Notes under the pieces: generated by a model
Seen by the model: the letters and a program-made list of their open reading frames with translations, nothing else
Databases searched by the model: none
What the model was told of the DNA's origin: nothing
Program-made: the position numbers and the translations under genes
NCBI GenBank assembly: GCA_029962745.1
Contig: CM057156.1
Span: forward strand, 31,601,853-31,665,852
Reading direction: 5' to 3'
DNA: 64,000 bases
Source of the DNA: Echinometra lucunter
Taxonomy: Eukaryota; Echinodermata; Echinoidea; Camarodonta; Echinometridae
Part shown: positions 1-9,972 of the stretch, one piece after another
Layout: each line of letters starts with the position of its first letter
Position numbering within the stretch: position 1 is the stretch's first letter

Positions 1-230
1 CAGCGAGCGAGGAAAACTATACACTCTTTTCATGCTATTTCGTCAAAATACACTTAGGCCAGTAAGATATCTAAATCATATATTCGGTAACCTCGCTTGC
101 CGAATTATTTTGCTTTTCCTAAACCATCCCGTATGTGAATAATATACGAGCGAGCACAGCGAGTGAGAAAATTTATACACCCTTTTCCATAGAATAACTA
201 AAAAATCTGAACACATTACCCATTTCTCTT
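1..230. repeat. Dispersed tandem-type repeat, left half
   Basis: Units resembling 'agcgagcgaggaaaa.tatacactcttt' occur near 1-30 and 148-190 and again at 780-810 and 920-935, with shared stretches such as 'aagatatctaaat' between them. The block looks like one diverged tandem-type repeat (unit roughly 110-150 bp) that continues after the LINE fragment. No coding capacity is seen. Confidence 0.5.
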
Positions 231-677
231 CACTGGCTCCAGATCCATGAAAGAATTATCTTCAAAGTTCTTCTTCTTGTCTTTAAAATTATTCACGGTC
301 TAGCTCTATCCTATCTTCAAGATCTCATTTCTCTCCGTTCATCATCTTCTTCAGCAACTCAACGTCTCCGTTCTGCTTCTATTGCCCACCTGCAACTATC
401 ACCTGGACCCCGTACCATGACCCGTTATGGTGATCGTGCCTTTTCTTCCCATGCCCCAAAACTCTGGAACAATCTTCCCATCTACATTCGTGAGGCCTCC
501 ACTATAGACTCATTCAAAACACTTCTTAAGACTCATCTTGTTAGGCAATCCTCTTCTTAGTTAATGTATTTTATATGTGTTCTTCCACTTTTTTCTGTTT
601 TGCTCTCTTTTTCTCATGCGCTTAGAAACATTGTATTAAGCGCAATATAAATGTTACATATTATTATTATTATTATT
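190..677 (+). mobile_element. 5'-truncated CR1/L2-like LINE, 3' end with (ATT)n tail
   Basis: The plus strand encodes the C-terminal tail of a non-LTR retrotransposon reverse transcriptase. It reads from about 'LPISLHWLQIHERIIF' through 'YGDRAFSSHAPKLWNNLP' and 'FKTLLKTHL' to a TAG at 558-560. A frame change lies just upstream of 'LPISLHW', and the RT catalytic region is absent, so the copy is dead on arrival. The 3' UTR ends 'attaagcgcaatataaat' followed by (ATT)n, the same tail type seen on the SINE at 46.8-47.2 kb. It is probably inserted into the flanking 'gcgagcgag' repeat. Confidence 0.8.
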
Positions 678-682
678 TTGTC

Positions 683-960
683 ATAAAAATACATTTAAAC
701 ATATAAGATATCCAAATTATGTATTCGATTGTCTATTTGCCAAAAGAACGAAACCATCTATCATCTATACGAGCTAGTGCAGCGAGCGAGGCAAATTATA
801 CACTCTTCTTAATGGTAGAATTCTTAATTCGTTATCAAAATACGCTCCTATAAGATATTTAAATAATATTCGATCACCTATTTGCCAAATATTTGGGCAC
901 CTCGCTTGCTGTTTCTACCAGGGCGAAGCGAGCGACCGACAAAATAATGCTATACTTTCT
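683..960. repeat. Dispersed tandem-type repeat, right half
   Basis: This continues the 1-230 repeat after the LINE insertion. Shared motifs include 'agcgagcgaggcaaattata' and 'aagatatttaaataatattc'. No gene is seen. Confidence 0.45.
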
Positions 961-1204
961 ATAAATACTGTAGATTCCAGTCCGGACTCGATAGAGGGCT
1001 GGGTAACTCGATTCCTGGACGACCCCATCATCACGGTACCCTATCGTCGGTATACAGAGAGCGCACCAATTGCGTAATATCAAAACTTGCCAATGATGAT
1101 GAAGGATCAAGCAAGAATACCCGACAAAGTACAGCCGGGACAGCCCTTCCTGACCCGACATGGTCCATCATTCCCCCCGACTCAACGTCTGCACCGTACC
1201 CGCG

Positions 1205-1446
1205 CAAGCACAACCTCGGAACCTCTCTTTCTCTCTCCGAGACTTTTTCTCCTCTTTACCTTGTCATCATCGTTTTTCTTATCCTTTTTTTTTTCTCTTT
1301 TCTTTTTCTTTTTTTTTTCCTTTTCTTTTTCTTTTCTTTTTCCCTATTTCTTCTCTCCATTTCCTTTTCTCTTTTTCTTCTTCTCCCTTTTTCCTTTCTT
1401 TTTTCTTTCCCATTCTCATTTTTTTCTCTCCCCCTTTTTCATTTTC
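1205..1446. repeat. Polypyrimidine (CT-rich) tract
   Basis: About 240 bp is almost purely C/T on the plus strand. The open frames across it encode only S/F/L-rich low-complexity peptide and are not genes. Confidence 0.9.
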
Positions 1447-1487
1447 CCCGACGACAGAGCAGATTTACTGACGATATCCTGAGCAGT

Positions 1488-1543
1488 GGGGGGGGGGGGG
1501 GGGGGGTCACACCCCCCTCCCCACCCCCCCCCCCCCCCCCCCC
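1488..1543. repeat. 19-bp poly-G run beside 20-bp poly-C run
   Basis: G(19) at 1488-1506 is followed within 20 bp by C-rich sequence ending in C(20) at 1524-1543. The pair could form a G:C hairpin or a G-quadruplex/i-motif. Run lengths may be assembly-limited. Confidence 0.85.
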
Positions 1544-1559
1544 GCTAGCTACGGCCCTG

Positions 1560-2011
1560 CATGAACCGTTATTGCCTGCATTTTCGAAAGGATAAAAGTT
1601 TTTTCTTTGTATAGGATTATTGAATTCACCCATCATTATTGCACAATACAATATTATGTTGATAATTAATTTAAAACCACCATCGGTTAGTATAGGATAA
1701 GAGCTTTGTTTCTTTTCTTTACTTTTTCCCTTTTTTATACATTCCAAGTTTATTTGATTTACTATACGTGAAACGTGAAATAGATCTGTTTACCAAGTTT
1801 TTGCGAACTGTTGTTGAACACAAGTTTCCCTTGATAACTCAGAAGCTTGCCAGGACTACTTACCCGACATAGCAACAACTAATATGAATTTACACACATA
1901 TATATATGCAAACTGGATTCCATTATGCATAACATGTGATGTGAATAGTTGGTATAACCAAGGGTTCTGGAGAGGAACGTGCATTCAAATACATTAGCTG
2001 AAAAGTGAACT
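1560..2011. other. No gene recognised
   Basis: AT-rich non-coding DNA with a short (TA)n patch near 1900. No exon of the DEG/ENaC gene could be recognised here. Confidence 0.4.
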
Positions 2012-2150
2012 GGGGAGCGTTTCATGAAGAGTTTCGTCGGTGATTTTTACTGACAACCGTTATAAGCTACTGAAAATCCTCGCATCTGATTGGCTGAGAG
2101 CAAATTAGTCAGTGAAAATCACCGACAAGACTCTTCATGAAACGCTCCCC
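2012..2150. mobile_element. 139-bp MITE with ~40-bp terminal inverted repeats
   Basis: The left arm starts 'ggggagcgtttcatgaagag' and the right arm ends with the complement 'ctcttcatgaaacgctcccc'. Both arms carry the inverted 'gtcggtgatttt..actgac' block. The core 'gttataagctactgaaaatc' recurs at 55.8 kb, and the 'gtcagtgaaaatcac' arm recurs at 56.3 kb, so this belongs to a family of non-autonomous DNA elements. Confidence 0.85.
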
Positions 2151-3266
2151 AAGTCTATTGATATACCTGAAGACAGCAGGTACGAATTTCAGTCCATTAT
2201 TGCTTTATTCTTTTCCGCGTGCACTCAAACATTATTGGAATTCGATAGACATGACCATGATGATAGAAGGCCCTGAACATGTTGAATTCACCTGATAGTT
2301 CAGTGTACTTTTCGTTTCATCACCCATCAAAGTCATTTTCGATTTTTTTTTTTCATTGACAGGCCAGGTGATTATCTCTGACACGCTTTCCTCTCAATTC
2401 TGCATCATGTCTTCTTGTTCCATAATAATTATCATTGAGGGATTTTTTTTCCCCCTTTCCAATTCATTAACGTAAAACCACATTATGGTTTATAATATAT
2501 ATTTCCTTCCCCCTTTTTGATACACCGCTGAATAGAAGCTTCAATAGGACCATTCAATATTCACGTGGTGATGCCCTATAAAATGATTGCTAAATCATAC
2601 GATACAAATAATAGTTTCGAGAGCTCTCTGTGAAGTATTAAAATTATTGATAGAGAAACCGGGTTAATTATTCCAATGACTTAATGTGACACAAACTACT
2701 ACAAATTATCTCCTTTAAAGTACATAACAATTATTTTTCTTAAATTCTGTTCTATATTATGATTCAAACTTTTTTCAATCTGACTCGCTCTTTTATTGAT
2801 ACAATGTATCTCATAATACATTCTCTCTTGATTATTTCGCTTAGCTCCAATCAGCTTTTAATTTTCCTTGGACAAACACTATTTCATGGCAAAGTTTACC
2901 TTTGAAACCTATTACTCTAACATGTCTAAGTCACCCATGCACACGTAAAACTACTGATGGAGACAACGCCATTTCAGAGGTATAAGTTTTAATGGAAGCA
3001 ATTGACAGTGAGTACCATGGTGTTCAGGTCATTTTGTTTTAAATACCCGTCATTCATCCTTTTGTTTCATGCTAAATGCAATTGCCTTTGCACCATACAC
3101 AAACTCACTGAAAGTGTATTTCACACCCATTTGTTAACTCTATTCACTAATGGATATGATAATTGCCTCTTTATGCCTCATCAGTTTTACTTCAGCCCAA
3201 TTTCACCATTAAAGATATTAATTTGGAAAGTTGCGAGTGTGGTGGAAGACCGATTACTTGATATAA
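2151..3266. other. No gene recognised
   Basis: AT-rich sequence. Downstream DEG/ENaC exons (minus strand) could lie here or left of the window, but none was identified from signature motifs. Confidence 0.4.
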
Positions 3267-3319
3267 TAAGATTGATGATAATGATGATAATAATGATAAT
3301 AATGATGATTATAATAATG

Positions 3320-3377
<58 letters not shown>

Positions 3378-3531
3378 TAATAATAATAATAATAACAATA
3401 ATACTACTAATAATAATAATAATGATAATAACAATAATACTATTACTACTACTACTAATAATAATAATAATAATAATAACAATAATAACAATGATAATAA
3501 TAATAATAATGATAATAATAATAATGATAAC

Positions 3532-3566
<35 letters not shown>
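3267..3566. repeat. (TAA/TGA)n microsatellite, ~300 bp
   Basis: Long run of TAA units interrupted by TGA, CAA and TAC triplets. The poly-Ile and poly-Leu frames on the two strands are artefacts of this repeat. Confidence 0.95.
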
Positions 3567-3569
<3 letters not shown>

Positions 3570-4154
3570 TGATGATAAGAGTTATACAGCGCTTGCATGT
3601 GTTTCTAAGCGTCTCTTTATATTATGTGTTGAATTTGCAGAATAAAAGATTCACAGCATGATCTTTTAGTATATTTTTCTTTTCAAAATTATCACTCATA
3701 TAAAAAAGTTAAACCTTGGCTACTGAATTTTCTCATTCCCATAGACCTACCACAGGAACCATCCTATTCCAAGCAGGCGATGAGTTAAGATAATTTGAAC
3801 ATAATTGATATTTGAACATAATTCGATAAGTAAGATATGGCGCATATTTATTCCATTGAATTGCGTGTGAATACTACATTAATTTTGTATAATACAACAT
3901 TAAGGGGGAGGTGCTGAATGACTTTTTTCTTTCCTAACACCCCCCAAAATATTCTGATGGAATTCGATAGCTCTATGTTTCTGTGCAAGCATTTGGAAAA
4001 ACAAACAAACAAACAAAAACTTTCAGCAAGATTCAACTTCTGTAATTTTGACATGAACACTCTATGTTAGCTGCACATGTATATTCCACGAATGTACGAA
4101 TCATAAATTTACAGTGTAATAACATTGTAACAGATTCATTATAGTGTGACTTAC
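3567..4154. other. Probable DEG/ENaC intron; nothing else seen
   Basis: This lies 3' (minus sense) of the 4155-4264 exon. It contains only short A-rich patches, including an (AAAC)n stretch near 4003-4018. Confidence 0.4.
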
Positions 4155-4264
4155 CGTATTGTGCCCCTGTCTTTCCTGTCCATCGAGCCTTGCTGTCGTT
4201 TCCAACTACTTGGTTGAACGTAAAGCAGTTGCCATAGTATTTATTCTGAAACTGCTGAAAATTT
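4155..4264 (-). CDS. DEG/ENaC channel subunit, exon with GNCFTFN motif
   Basis: On the minus strand the acceptor 'ttcatttgcag' and the donor 'g|gtaagt' bound a 110-nt exon. It reads 'NFQQFQNKYYGNCFTFNQVV' and continues 'GNDSKARWTGKTGAQYG'. The YGNC(F/Y)TFN motif is a hallmark of the extracellular domain of degenerin/ENaC channels and normally follows the 'C.F....C' segment that ends the exon at 6933. Phase matches exactly: the upstream exon leaves 'AC', this exon supplies 'A' (Thr), then 36 codons plus one base. It is present only on the left contig. Exons for the rest of the ectodomain and TM2 must lie left of the window. The acceptor pyrimidine tract is weak, but the family match is clear. 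Confidence 0.85.
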
Positions 4265-4394
4265 CTGCAAATGAACATGATCAAGATGGATCTTCTCAAG
4301 CAGTGAAGAAAAATTATCATCATTTTTCCGTCCAAACTAGCACATAAAAAAACGCAAATCACATCACAAAATTATTCTTTATTTCACTCAATAT

Positions 4395-4590
4395 AACTAC
4401 AACAACAACAACAACAACAATAATAATAATAAAATAATAATAATGATAATAATAATAATAATAATAATAACAATCATAACAATAATACTACTACTACTAC
4501 TAATAATAATAATAACAACAACAACAATAATAATAATAATAATGATAATAATAATAATAATAATAATAATAATATTAATAACAATAATAT
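4395..4590. repeat. (TAA)n-rich microsatellite, probable SINE tail
   Basis: TAA/CAA/TAC triplets run up to the left end of the inverted-repeat element at 4591. Because (TAA)n resumes directly after that element at 5879, this is probably the displaced poly-(ATT) tail of the minus-strand SINE at 5880-6160. Confidence 0.8.
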
Positions 4591-5876
4591 AGGATTTCCC
4601 GGCCAAATTCGCAAGTTTGTTATTCGAATTCATTTATTTTGAATTGAAATTCGACGATTTTACTGCTGTCAGGTGTATCTCGGATTCAAATCCGTATTAC
4701 TAGTTTTCAAATCTATAAAATTCTCTTTCGAATCTAAATATTCGTCATTCAAATTCATGAAAAAGCTGCTTCTTTCACTATCTTGTCTTTCAATTTAGCG
4801 CAACACGAATTGCTGACCTCGCGACGTTGTCATTCCAGCATTCTTATTCGTTTTTAGCTTTCAATTTAGCACTTTGAGCTGTTAAATTCAAAGGTTGATA
4901 TGAAATTATTGTTTACACATTTGTATGGCTCATTCAATTTTTGTTTTCATGTTTGTTTTTTTCTTTTGTGTTTTATGACAAATATGCAGTTTGCTAACAA
5001 TCAGAATGTTAGTTATGTCATCAATTTACGTATTTTCCATACTAATGATTTATGAAATTCGTATTCGGGTCTTTAGTGTCCTGTTCTTTTTCATTTCATA
5101 CCATGGACATTCATATGTAATTGCAAATAAAACAAAGGCAAAAAACAAACAAAACAAAATAAAACATTCATCTATTGACATGATTGATGGTCTCAAGAGG
5201 TTTGTAAATGTTAAAATTGTTTGTCTCGTGTTTCCTCGTAACAAAGGAAAAGTTCTTGAAAACAGAAGGATAATGTACATGTAATTGTGATTGGTGTGGG
5301 GACTTGTGTCCAAAATTTAGAGCATAATTCCTTATTTAGCTTGGAGTCAGAGGGACGATTAGGGCTCCCTTCCCCCTCGTCCCAGGTAATATACGTGCCC
5401 ATAAAGCGCCAGCGCCTCTTTCGCTCCTCTTTACTGAATTTCTGACAGCGTCTCAAATGTACTGTCCTGAAAATACCGTTATGCCATTAAAAGAAATCGC
5501 AGAACGGACCATACTGACAAAGCATGCATTTTATATTCGCATTATTTATGATTGTAAATGTCAGATATTTATATGACTAACAAACAAACAAACAAAACTA
5601 ACAAACAAATTAGAACACGTGTGACGCATTACTTTATGAATGCTCGGTGTTAATTTGAATGCTGGAAATGACGCCTCGACAGGTGTCTGCGAATTTGAAT
5701 AAGCAGTTTTTAAAATTGAATGATATATTCATGAAATCCTTGGATTAAAATGTTAAATCAAAGAATAAAACAGGAGAATTGAATGATAATTTACATGGCA
5801 AAATCAATTTGGGCGAATTTGAATGCAAAGAAAATGAATTTGAATCACAAACTTGCGAATTTGGCCGGGAAATCCT
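4591..5876. mobile_element. ~1.29-kb non-autonomous DNA element with ~45-bp TIRs
   Basis: The left end 'aggatttcccggccaaattc' continues with 'gcaagtttgttattcgaatt'. It is mirrored at the right end ('gaatttggccgggaaatcct') with about two mismatches in 45 bp. Subterminal 'gaatttgaat'-type motifs recur inside both ends. No transposase frame is present. Flanks are (TAA)n on both sides, so the exact target duplication (TA or TATA-like) cannot be resolved. Confidence 0.8.
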
Positions 5877-5879
5877 ATA

Positions 5880-6160
5880 ATAATAATAATAATAACAATG
5901 GATATTTATATAGCGCACGTATTCATCAAACAAAGTGCTCAAGGCGCTATCAATATTACCCCGGCTCAGCGAGGCTACCAATTTCAGTGCTCGCAGCATT
6001 TAAGGGATTCCTTCCTGCCGGTTACTCATTTACACCTGGGTGGAGAGTGGCAAATGCAGATTAGTGTCTTGTCAAAGGACATTAGTGCCGCCGTGGGATT
6101 CGAACCTCGGACCTCGTGGTACACAGTCAGGGGACTTATCCATTGATCCACATACCAGAA
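5880..6160 (-). mobile_element. tRNA-derived SINE, minus strand
   Basis: On the minus strand there is an A-box-like 'tggatcaatggataagtc' and a perfect B-box 'ggttcgaatccc' at the head. The 3' end reads 'gcgctatataaat' and then (TTA)n. This is a tRNA-like head with a LINE-type tail, not a functional tRNA: the second half of the cloverleaf is not preserved and ~200 bp of body follows. Its tail is interrupted by the 4591-5876 element. Confidence 0.85.
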
Positions 6161-6339
6161 AACTTGGGATCATGATGGTAGCTCTATTTTCATAAATACA
6201 GCTTGTTGGAATATTACGTCGGCGATGAATGACGTTACGTGCTAAATAACTTTCATAAAGTAAAAAGTAAAGGCAATATCGACATCGATATATGCAAGAC
6301 AAGGAACAACAAACAAAATTTAAAAAAAGAAGAAGTTTA

Positions 6340-6447
6340 GAAGAAGAAGAAGAAGAAGAAGAAGAAGAAGAAGAAGAAGAAGAAGAAGAAGAAGAAGAAG
6401 AAGAAGAAGAAGAAGAAGGAGAAGAAGAAGAAAAAGGAGGAGGAGGA
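6340..6447. repeat. (GAA)n microsatellite
   Basis: About 35 GAA units with GGA variants. The poly-Glu frame is an artefact. The same repeat resumes directly after the assembly gap at 14957. Confidence 0.95.
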
Positions 6448-6575
6448 ATTATTCAGTCTTGCAGTGCTTTAGTTGCAATTTGACTGTACTTTACAAGTTG
6501 TAAAGACCATAACGATTTGAAAGTGGATTAAAAATGATAAATCTATGCATTGAAAAAAGAAATAGAATATGGTAT

Positions 6576-6585
6576 ATATATATAT

Positions 6586-6630
<45 letters not shown>
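6576..6630. repeat. (TA)n followed by (GA)n microsatellite
   Basis: A short TA tract followed by about 17 GA units. In the second copy (about 15105-15135) the tract is shorter. Confidence 0.9.
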
Positions 6631-6932
6631 AAGAAAATGAGATCAGAGGAGGAGAGATAGAGAGACTGAAAGAGGAGTATGTAAAATATAGAACACATTA
6701 TCATCATAAGGTAAGCACAGAGAAAAGGCAAAAACAACAACGATTTTTTTTTTTAAAGGAAATAAAAGAAGGGAGCAACAAAACACACACACGCATACAC
6801 AAACACAAACATTAAACGGTTCAATGTCAGCCTGAAAGGATGAACAAGAAAAACAAAATTGCCGGCGAAAATAAGAGCAAAAGAAATGTTTACAAACTGA
6901 AATGGTAACAAGATTGATCGAAGTGTTCTTAC

Positions 6933-8015
6933 GTGTAATTACAGGGACGTCTATCGAAAGTACACTGGAGTATGAAATCTTGGGCCTGGTGTCCCATCTC
7001 CCTCAGTTCTGCCCTTGTCGGATTGATAACATCCAGAAGATCACTGAAGTCATCTGCTGTGGACATCCTGTAGAACCCTTGCCAATCATTATCATTGGTT
7101 ACAGCATTCCAGTCGTATGCCTGATAGTCAAATGTCTTTTTGTCCCAGGCAGACTCCCACCAGCCAAACATATCGGTTTCTCCTGAAGTTGGTGATGGCG
7201 GGTCAGGGCTACGTCGCTTTCGGACGAATGGTCTTTGATCTAGTTTACCAGTGATGGGATCTGGGATGAGACGAAGGCCCGATCTTCGCCTCCTCTTGAG
7301 TGGTTCCTCATCGGGGTTAGAAGATGTTTCATCGACAGAGGATTCCATTCCATCGGATGATGTTGCAGCTGTAGTTTCTGAATCTGTATATGTGGCATGA
7401 TCTTCATTTGGAGGAGTTGATGTTTGGTTGCTTCTATGGTTCTCAGCCGGTATCTCAGTGAAGTTCGTCGCCGGATATAAGCCGGGATCATGGTGCGATG
7501 ACGAGCCACCGGTCAAACCTGATCCCATTCCACTTTGTCCAATATCCTCCTCACTACTATACTCACGTGAGGATTCATACTTCTTCCACCATTCCGACGA
7601 CCAATCAAACCACCACGAGTAGTCGGCATCACCGCCAGTGACACCACCATCAGCTTCGATCAGGCTTTCAAAACGAGTATTGACCATGGCTGCACGTTTC
7701 ATCATGTTCATGTTGCACACGGTGACTGCAGGAAACTGAAGCTCTGTCCTGGTGACCACATCGATCTGAGTTATGTAAGGATGTCCTCTGAAGTCAAGAA
7801 GCAGTAGGCTTCCTTGCCACAGGAAGGCCCCCAGAGCAACAAGGGTGACGAAACTCCAGAAGAGTTTTGCCATAACCTTTTTCGAGGTGATGATTCGTGG
7901 CACGCCATGGGCTGTCGTCACAGCACTGTATTCACTAAGGACAGCTTTGACAGAATCAACGTCCTTACGATGTAGGTCATCATACTCGGGAGGATATGGC
8001 AGAGTCTTCTTTACC
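6933..8015 (-). CDS. DEG/ENaC channel subunit, large exon (N-terminus, TM1, finger-region insert)
   Basis: A 1083-nt minus-strand exon (360 codons) runs from acceptor 'catctag|G' to donor 'AC|gtaaga'. In exon-residue order: the gating His-Gly motif 'TTAHGVPRI' at about 36-37; TM1 at about 51-73; the post-TM1 family motif 'FPAVTVCN' at 94-101; a long acidic/Ser/Thr-rich insert (about 120-280) with two N-glycosylation sequons (NFT, NQT); two furin-type basic sites ending at 244 and 268; and a conserved block ending 'DFILQCTFDRRPCNYT'. The protein is a trimeric, amiloride-type cation-channel subunit of the plasma membrane. The insert is unusually long and Trp/Ser/Glu-rich for this position. The 5' exon carrying the start codon was not identified. 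The next exon is at 4155-4264, joined in phase. The subfamily is not assignable from this portion. Confidence 0.88.
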
Positions 8016-8039
8016 CTAGATGTAAATATGATGAATGAG

Positions 8040-8076
8040 GAACGGATTTGTATATATATATATATATATATATATC
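8040..8076. repeat. (TA)n microsatellite
   Basis: TA tract in the intron just upstream (minus sense) of the large DEG/ENaC exon, also present in the second copy at 16566-16592. Confidence 0.85.
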
Positions 8077-8259
8077 GTATATTGAAAGAAAATGAACTAC
8101 AAGATGGTCGTAGCCTCTGCAATATCTTTCTTTATTTCTGGTCAAGCTTTCGATCATGGAACATTTCTTCCAATATACACTCAACAAAAAAAAAAGAAAG
8201 TAAACACATTTTCAACTTCAGATTTTTCATACAAGACTTTGATAAAAATCAATATATCA

Positions 8260-8371
8260 ATTCAATTCAATTCAATTCATTTATTTCGCAAAATAAAATT
8301 AAAATGCATTATAATATTACAATAACATAATATGATATAATGTTACAATAACATAATATATTATAATGTAT
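8260..8371 (-). mobile_element. Short retroposon remnant with (TTGAA)n tail and 8-bp target duplication
   Basis: This segment is absent from the opposite arm of the foldback element, which gives the empty site. It is bracketed by 'atatatca' at 8252-8259 and 8372-8379. On the minus strand it ends in repeats of 'gaatt' after 'gcgaaataaat', as expected of a severely 5'-truncated non-LTR retroposon. Confidence 0.6.
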
Positions 8372-9348
8372 ATATATCATCCATCAAATTATAGAAAATT
8401 TAATGGTCTTTTAATTGATCTGGTAGGTAAACATAAAAAAGAAACTTTACTTATGAGTGAACACATTCGTTTTTCTCTTCCAAGGTACAAAAGTAAAAAT
8501 TGCAAAACTTGGCAGTTTGCCATTCACCGTAAATGCCCTTCCACAAATGTGGGAACAAAAGATCAAATTAACACACTGACAGACTTGCCTAAAATTATAA
8601 TGTAGCCTTTGCTCTCTTCCCACCCTACCCTCTTCCAACCCCACCCCTCTACCCACCCCCCCCCCCCCCCCCAAAGAAAAGGAAAAGAAGAGAGAGAGAG
8701 AGAGAGAGAAGAAGAAGAAGAAGAAGAAGCTTTTGTTACGTCTAAATCTAAATGACATCAGGAGTAGCCACATGAGTGATTAAATGACCCAAATATGATT
8801 TTGGTTATCAGTTCATGACTTTAAGAATTTATGGACTTATGAGTCAAATGTATTGACAATATTATAGTTACTCTGTAGTGTAGCCTGTGGAATTACGTGC
8901 ACTACAATTCCAGGGAGTAATGTTGTTTTCGATAGCGTACCCCAAAATGCATTGTCCTTAATCCCCACGGCATGCTATGCCACTTTGGCTGTTCTTTGGT
9001 CCATTTTTAGATTTGAAGATTGATTTTCATTTCGAGGGCAACGAACCATGCAAACTTTAATCATGCTTTGTTTATAATTACCATTGCAATATGACGGTGA
9101 ATTTCAATCCGCTTGACTTAGAGAGAAAAACCCCACCAAAATTGCTGATGGAATGAATGTGTTCACTCATGAATGCAGCTCATTTTTATGCTTATACCTA
9201 CCAGGTTGAAAGAAGATTAAGTTTACTAATTGAAAAATTGATTTAAATCAAATTTGAGGCATTTAGTCACTCTTGTGTCTACTCCAGGTGTCATTTAAAT
9301 TTTGGACTTAACAGTCTTCTCTTTTTTTCTTTATTTTTCATTTCTTCC

Positions 9349-9371
9349 GGGGGGGGGGGGGGGGGGGGGGG
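9349..9371. repeat. Poly-G run (23)
   Basis: Uninterrupted G(23) in the right arm of the foldback element. The allelic position at about 17850-17890 reads as interrupted G runs. Confidence 0.9.
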
Positions 9372-9739
9372 CTGGAAAGAGATTTAGAGAGCGAAGGCTC
9401 ATCATCATGCCGTTACATTGTGTAAGTTTAACCTTTTGCTCCCATTGTCATGTGGAAGTGCATTTACACATGGATGGCAAACTGTCCAATTTTGCGATTT
9501 TTACTTTTGTACCTTGCAAGAGAAAAACGGATATGTTCACTCTTGCGTGAATTTTCTCTTTATGTTCACCAAACAGATCAAAAGACCATTAAATTCCCTT
9601 TAATTTGATTTATGATATATTGATTTTTATCAAAGTCTTCTATATGAAAAATCTTAACTTGAAGAAGCTATATATATATATATATATATAGTCAAAAATA
9701 GTAAGATAAACAAGGTTCGGACGAGATGCAGTGTCAAAA

Positions 9740-9920
9740 TATAAAGTAAAGGAAAGGAGTTCACAACATCATACAGGATACACGCAAAACAAGCAGGATT
9801 TTTACTTCACAAGCGCTTCCGTTTTATTCTCTTCAGGTGAAGAAAATAAAACGAAAGCGCTAGTGAAAATCCTGCTCGTTTTGCGTGTATCCTGTATAAT
9901 GTTGTGAACTCCTTTCCTTT

Positions 9921-9928
<8 letters not shown>
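9740..9928. mobile_element. ~190-bp near-perfect palindrome (MITE-like hairpin)
   Basis: The left arm 'tataaagtaaaggaaaggag' continues through 'ttcacaacatcatacaggat'. It is mirrored by 'atcctgtataatgttgtgaa' and 'ctcctttcctttactttata'. Only a short loop separates the arms. It sits directly against a (TA)n tract at 9925-9966, so TA is a plausible target. Confidence 0.8.

Positions 9929-9966
<38 letters not shown>
9925..9966. repeat. (TA)n microsatellite
   Basis: About 20 TA units adjoining the palindrome at 9740-9928. Confidence 0.9.

Positions 9967-9972
<6 letters not shown>

Larger units (their letters stand above)
8205..9668. mobile_element. ~1.46-kb foldback element with long imperfect inverted arms
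   Basis: The arm at about 8205-8815 is inverted at about 9250-9668. Paired blocks include 'gactttgataaaaatcaata' with 'gatttttatcaaagtc', 'caaaagtaaaaattgcaaaa' with 'gatttttacttttgtacctt', the C(17) run at 8656 with the G(23) run at 9349, and 'taaatgacatcaggagtag' with 'ctccaggtgtcattta'. No transposase frame is seen. A ~112-bp insertion splits the left arm. The whole structure recurs in the second contig at about 16725-18188. Confidence 0.8.

Noticed and set aside
3002..3661. 219-codon plus-strand frame rich in Ile
   Set aside because: It is generated by the (TAA)n microsatellite. The non-repetitive part has no domain, and the opposite strand gives a matching poly-Leu frame.
6060..6160. 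tRNA gene on the minus strand
   Set aside because: Same reasoning: a tRNA-like SINE head with a diverged A box.
6292..6483. Poly-Glu open frame
   Set aside because: Pure translation of a (GAA)n microsatellite.
6902..7186. Plus-strand 94-codon frame opposite the DEG/ENaC exon (repeated at 15419)
   Set aside because: Antisense shadow of a well-supported coding exon.
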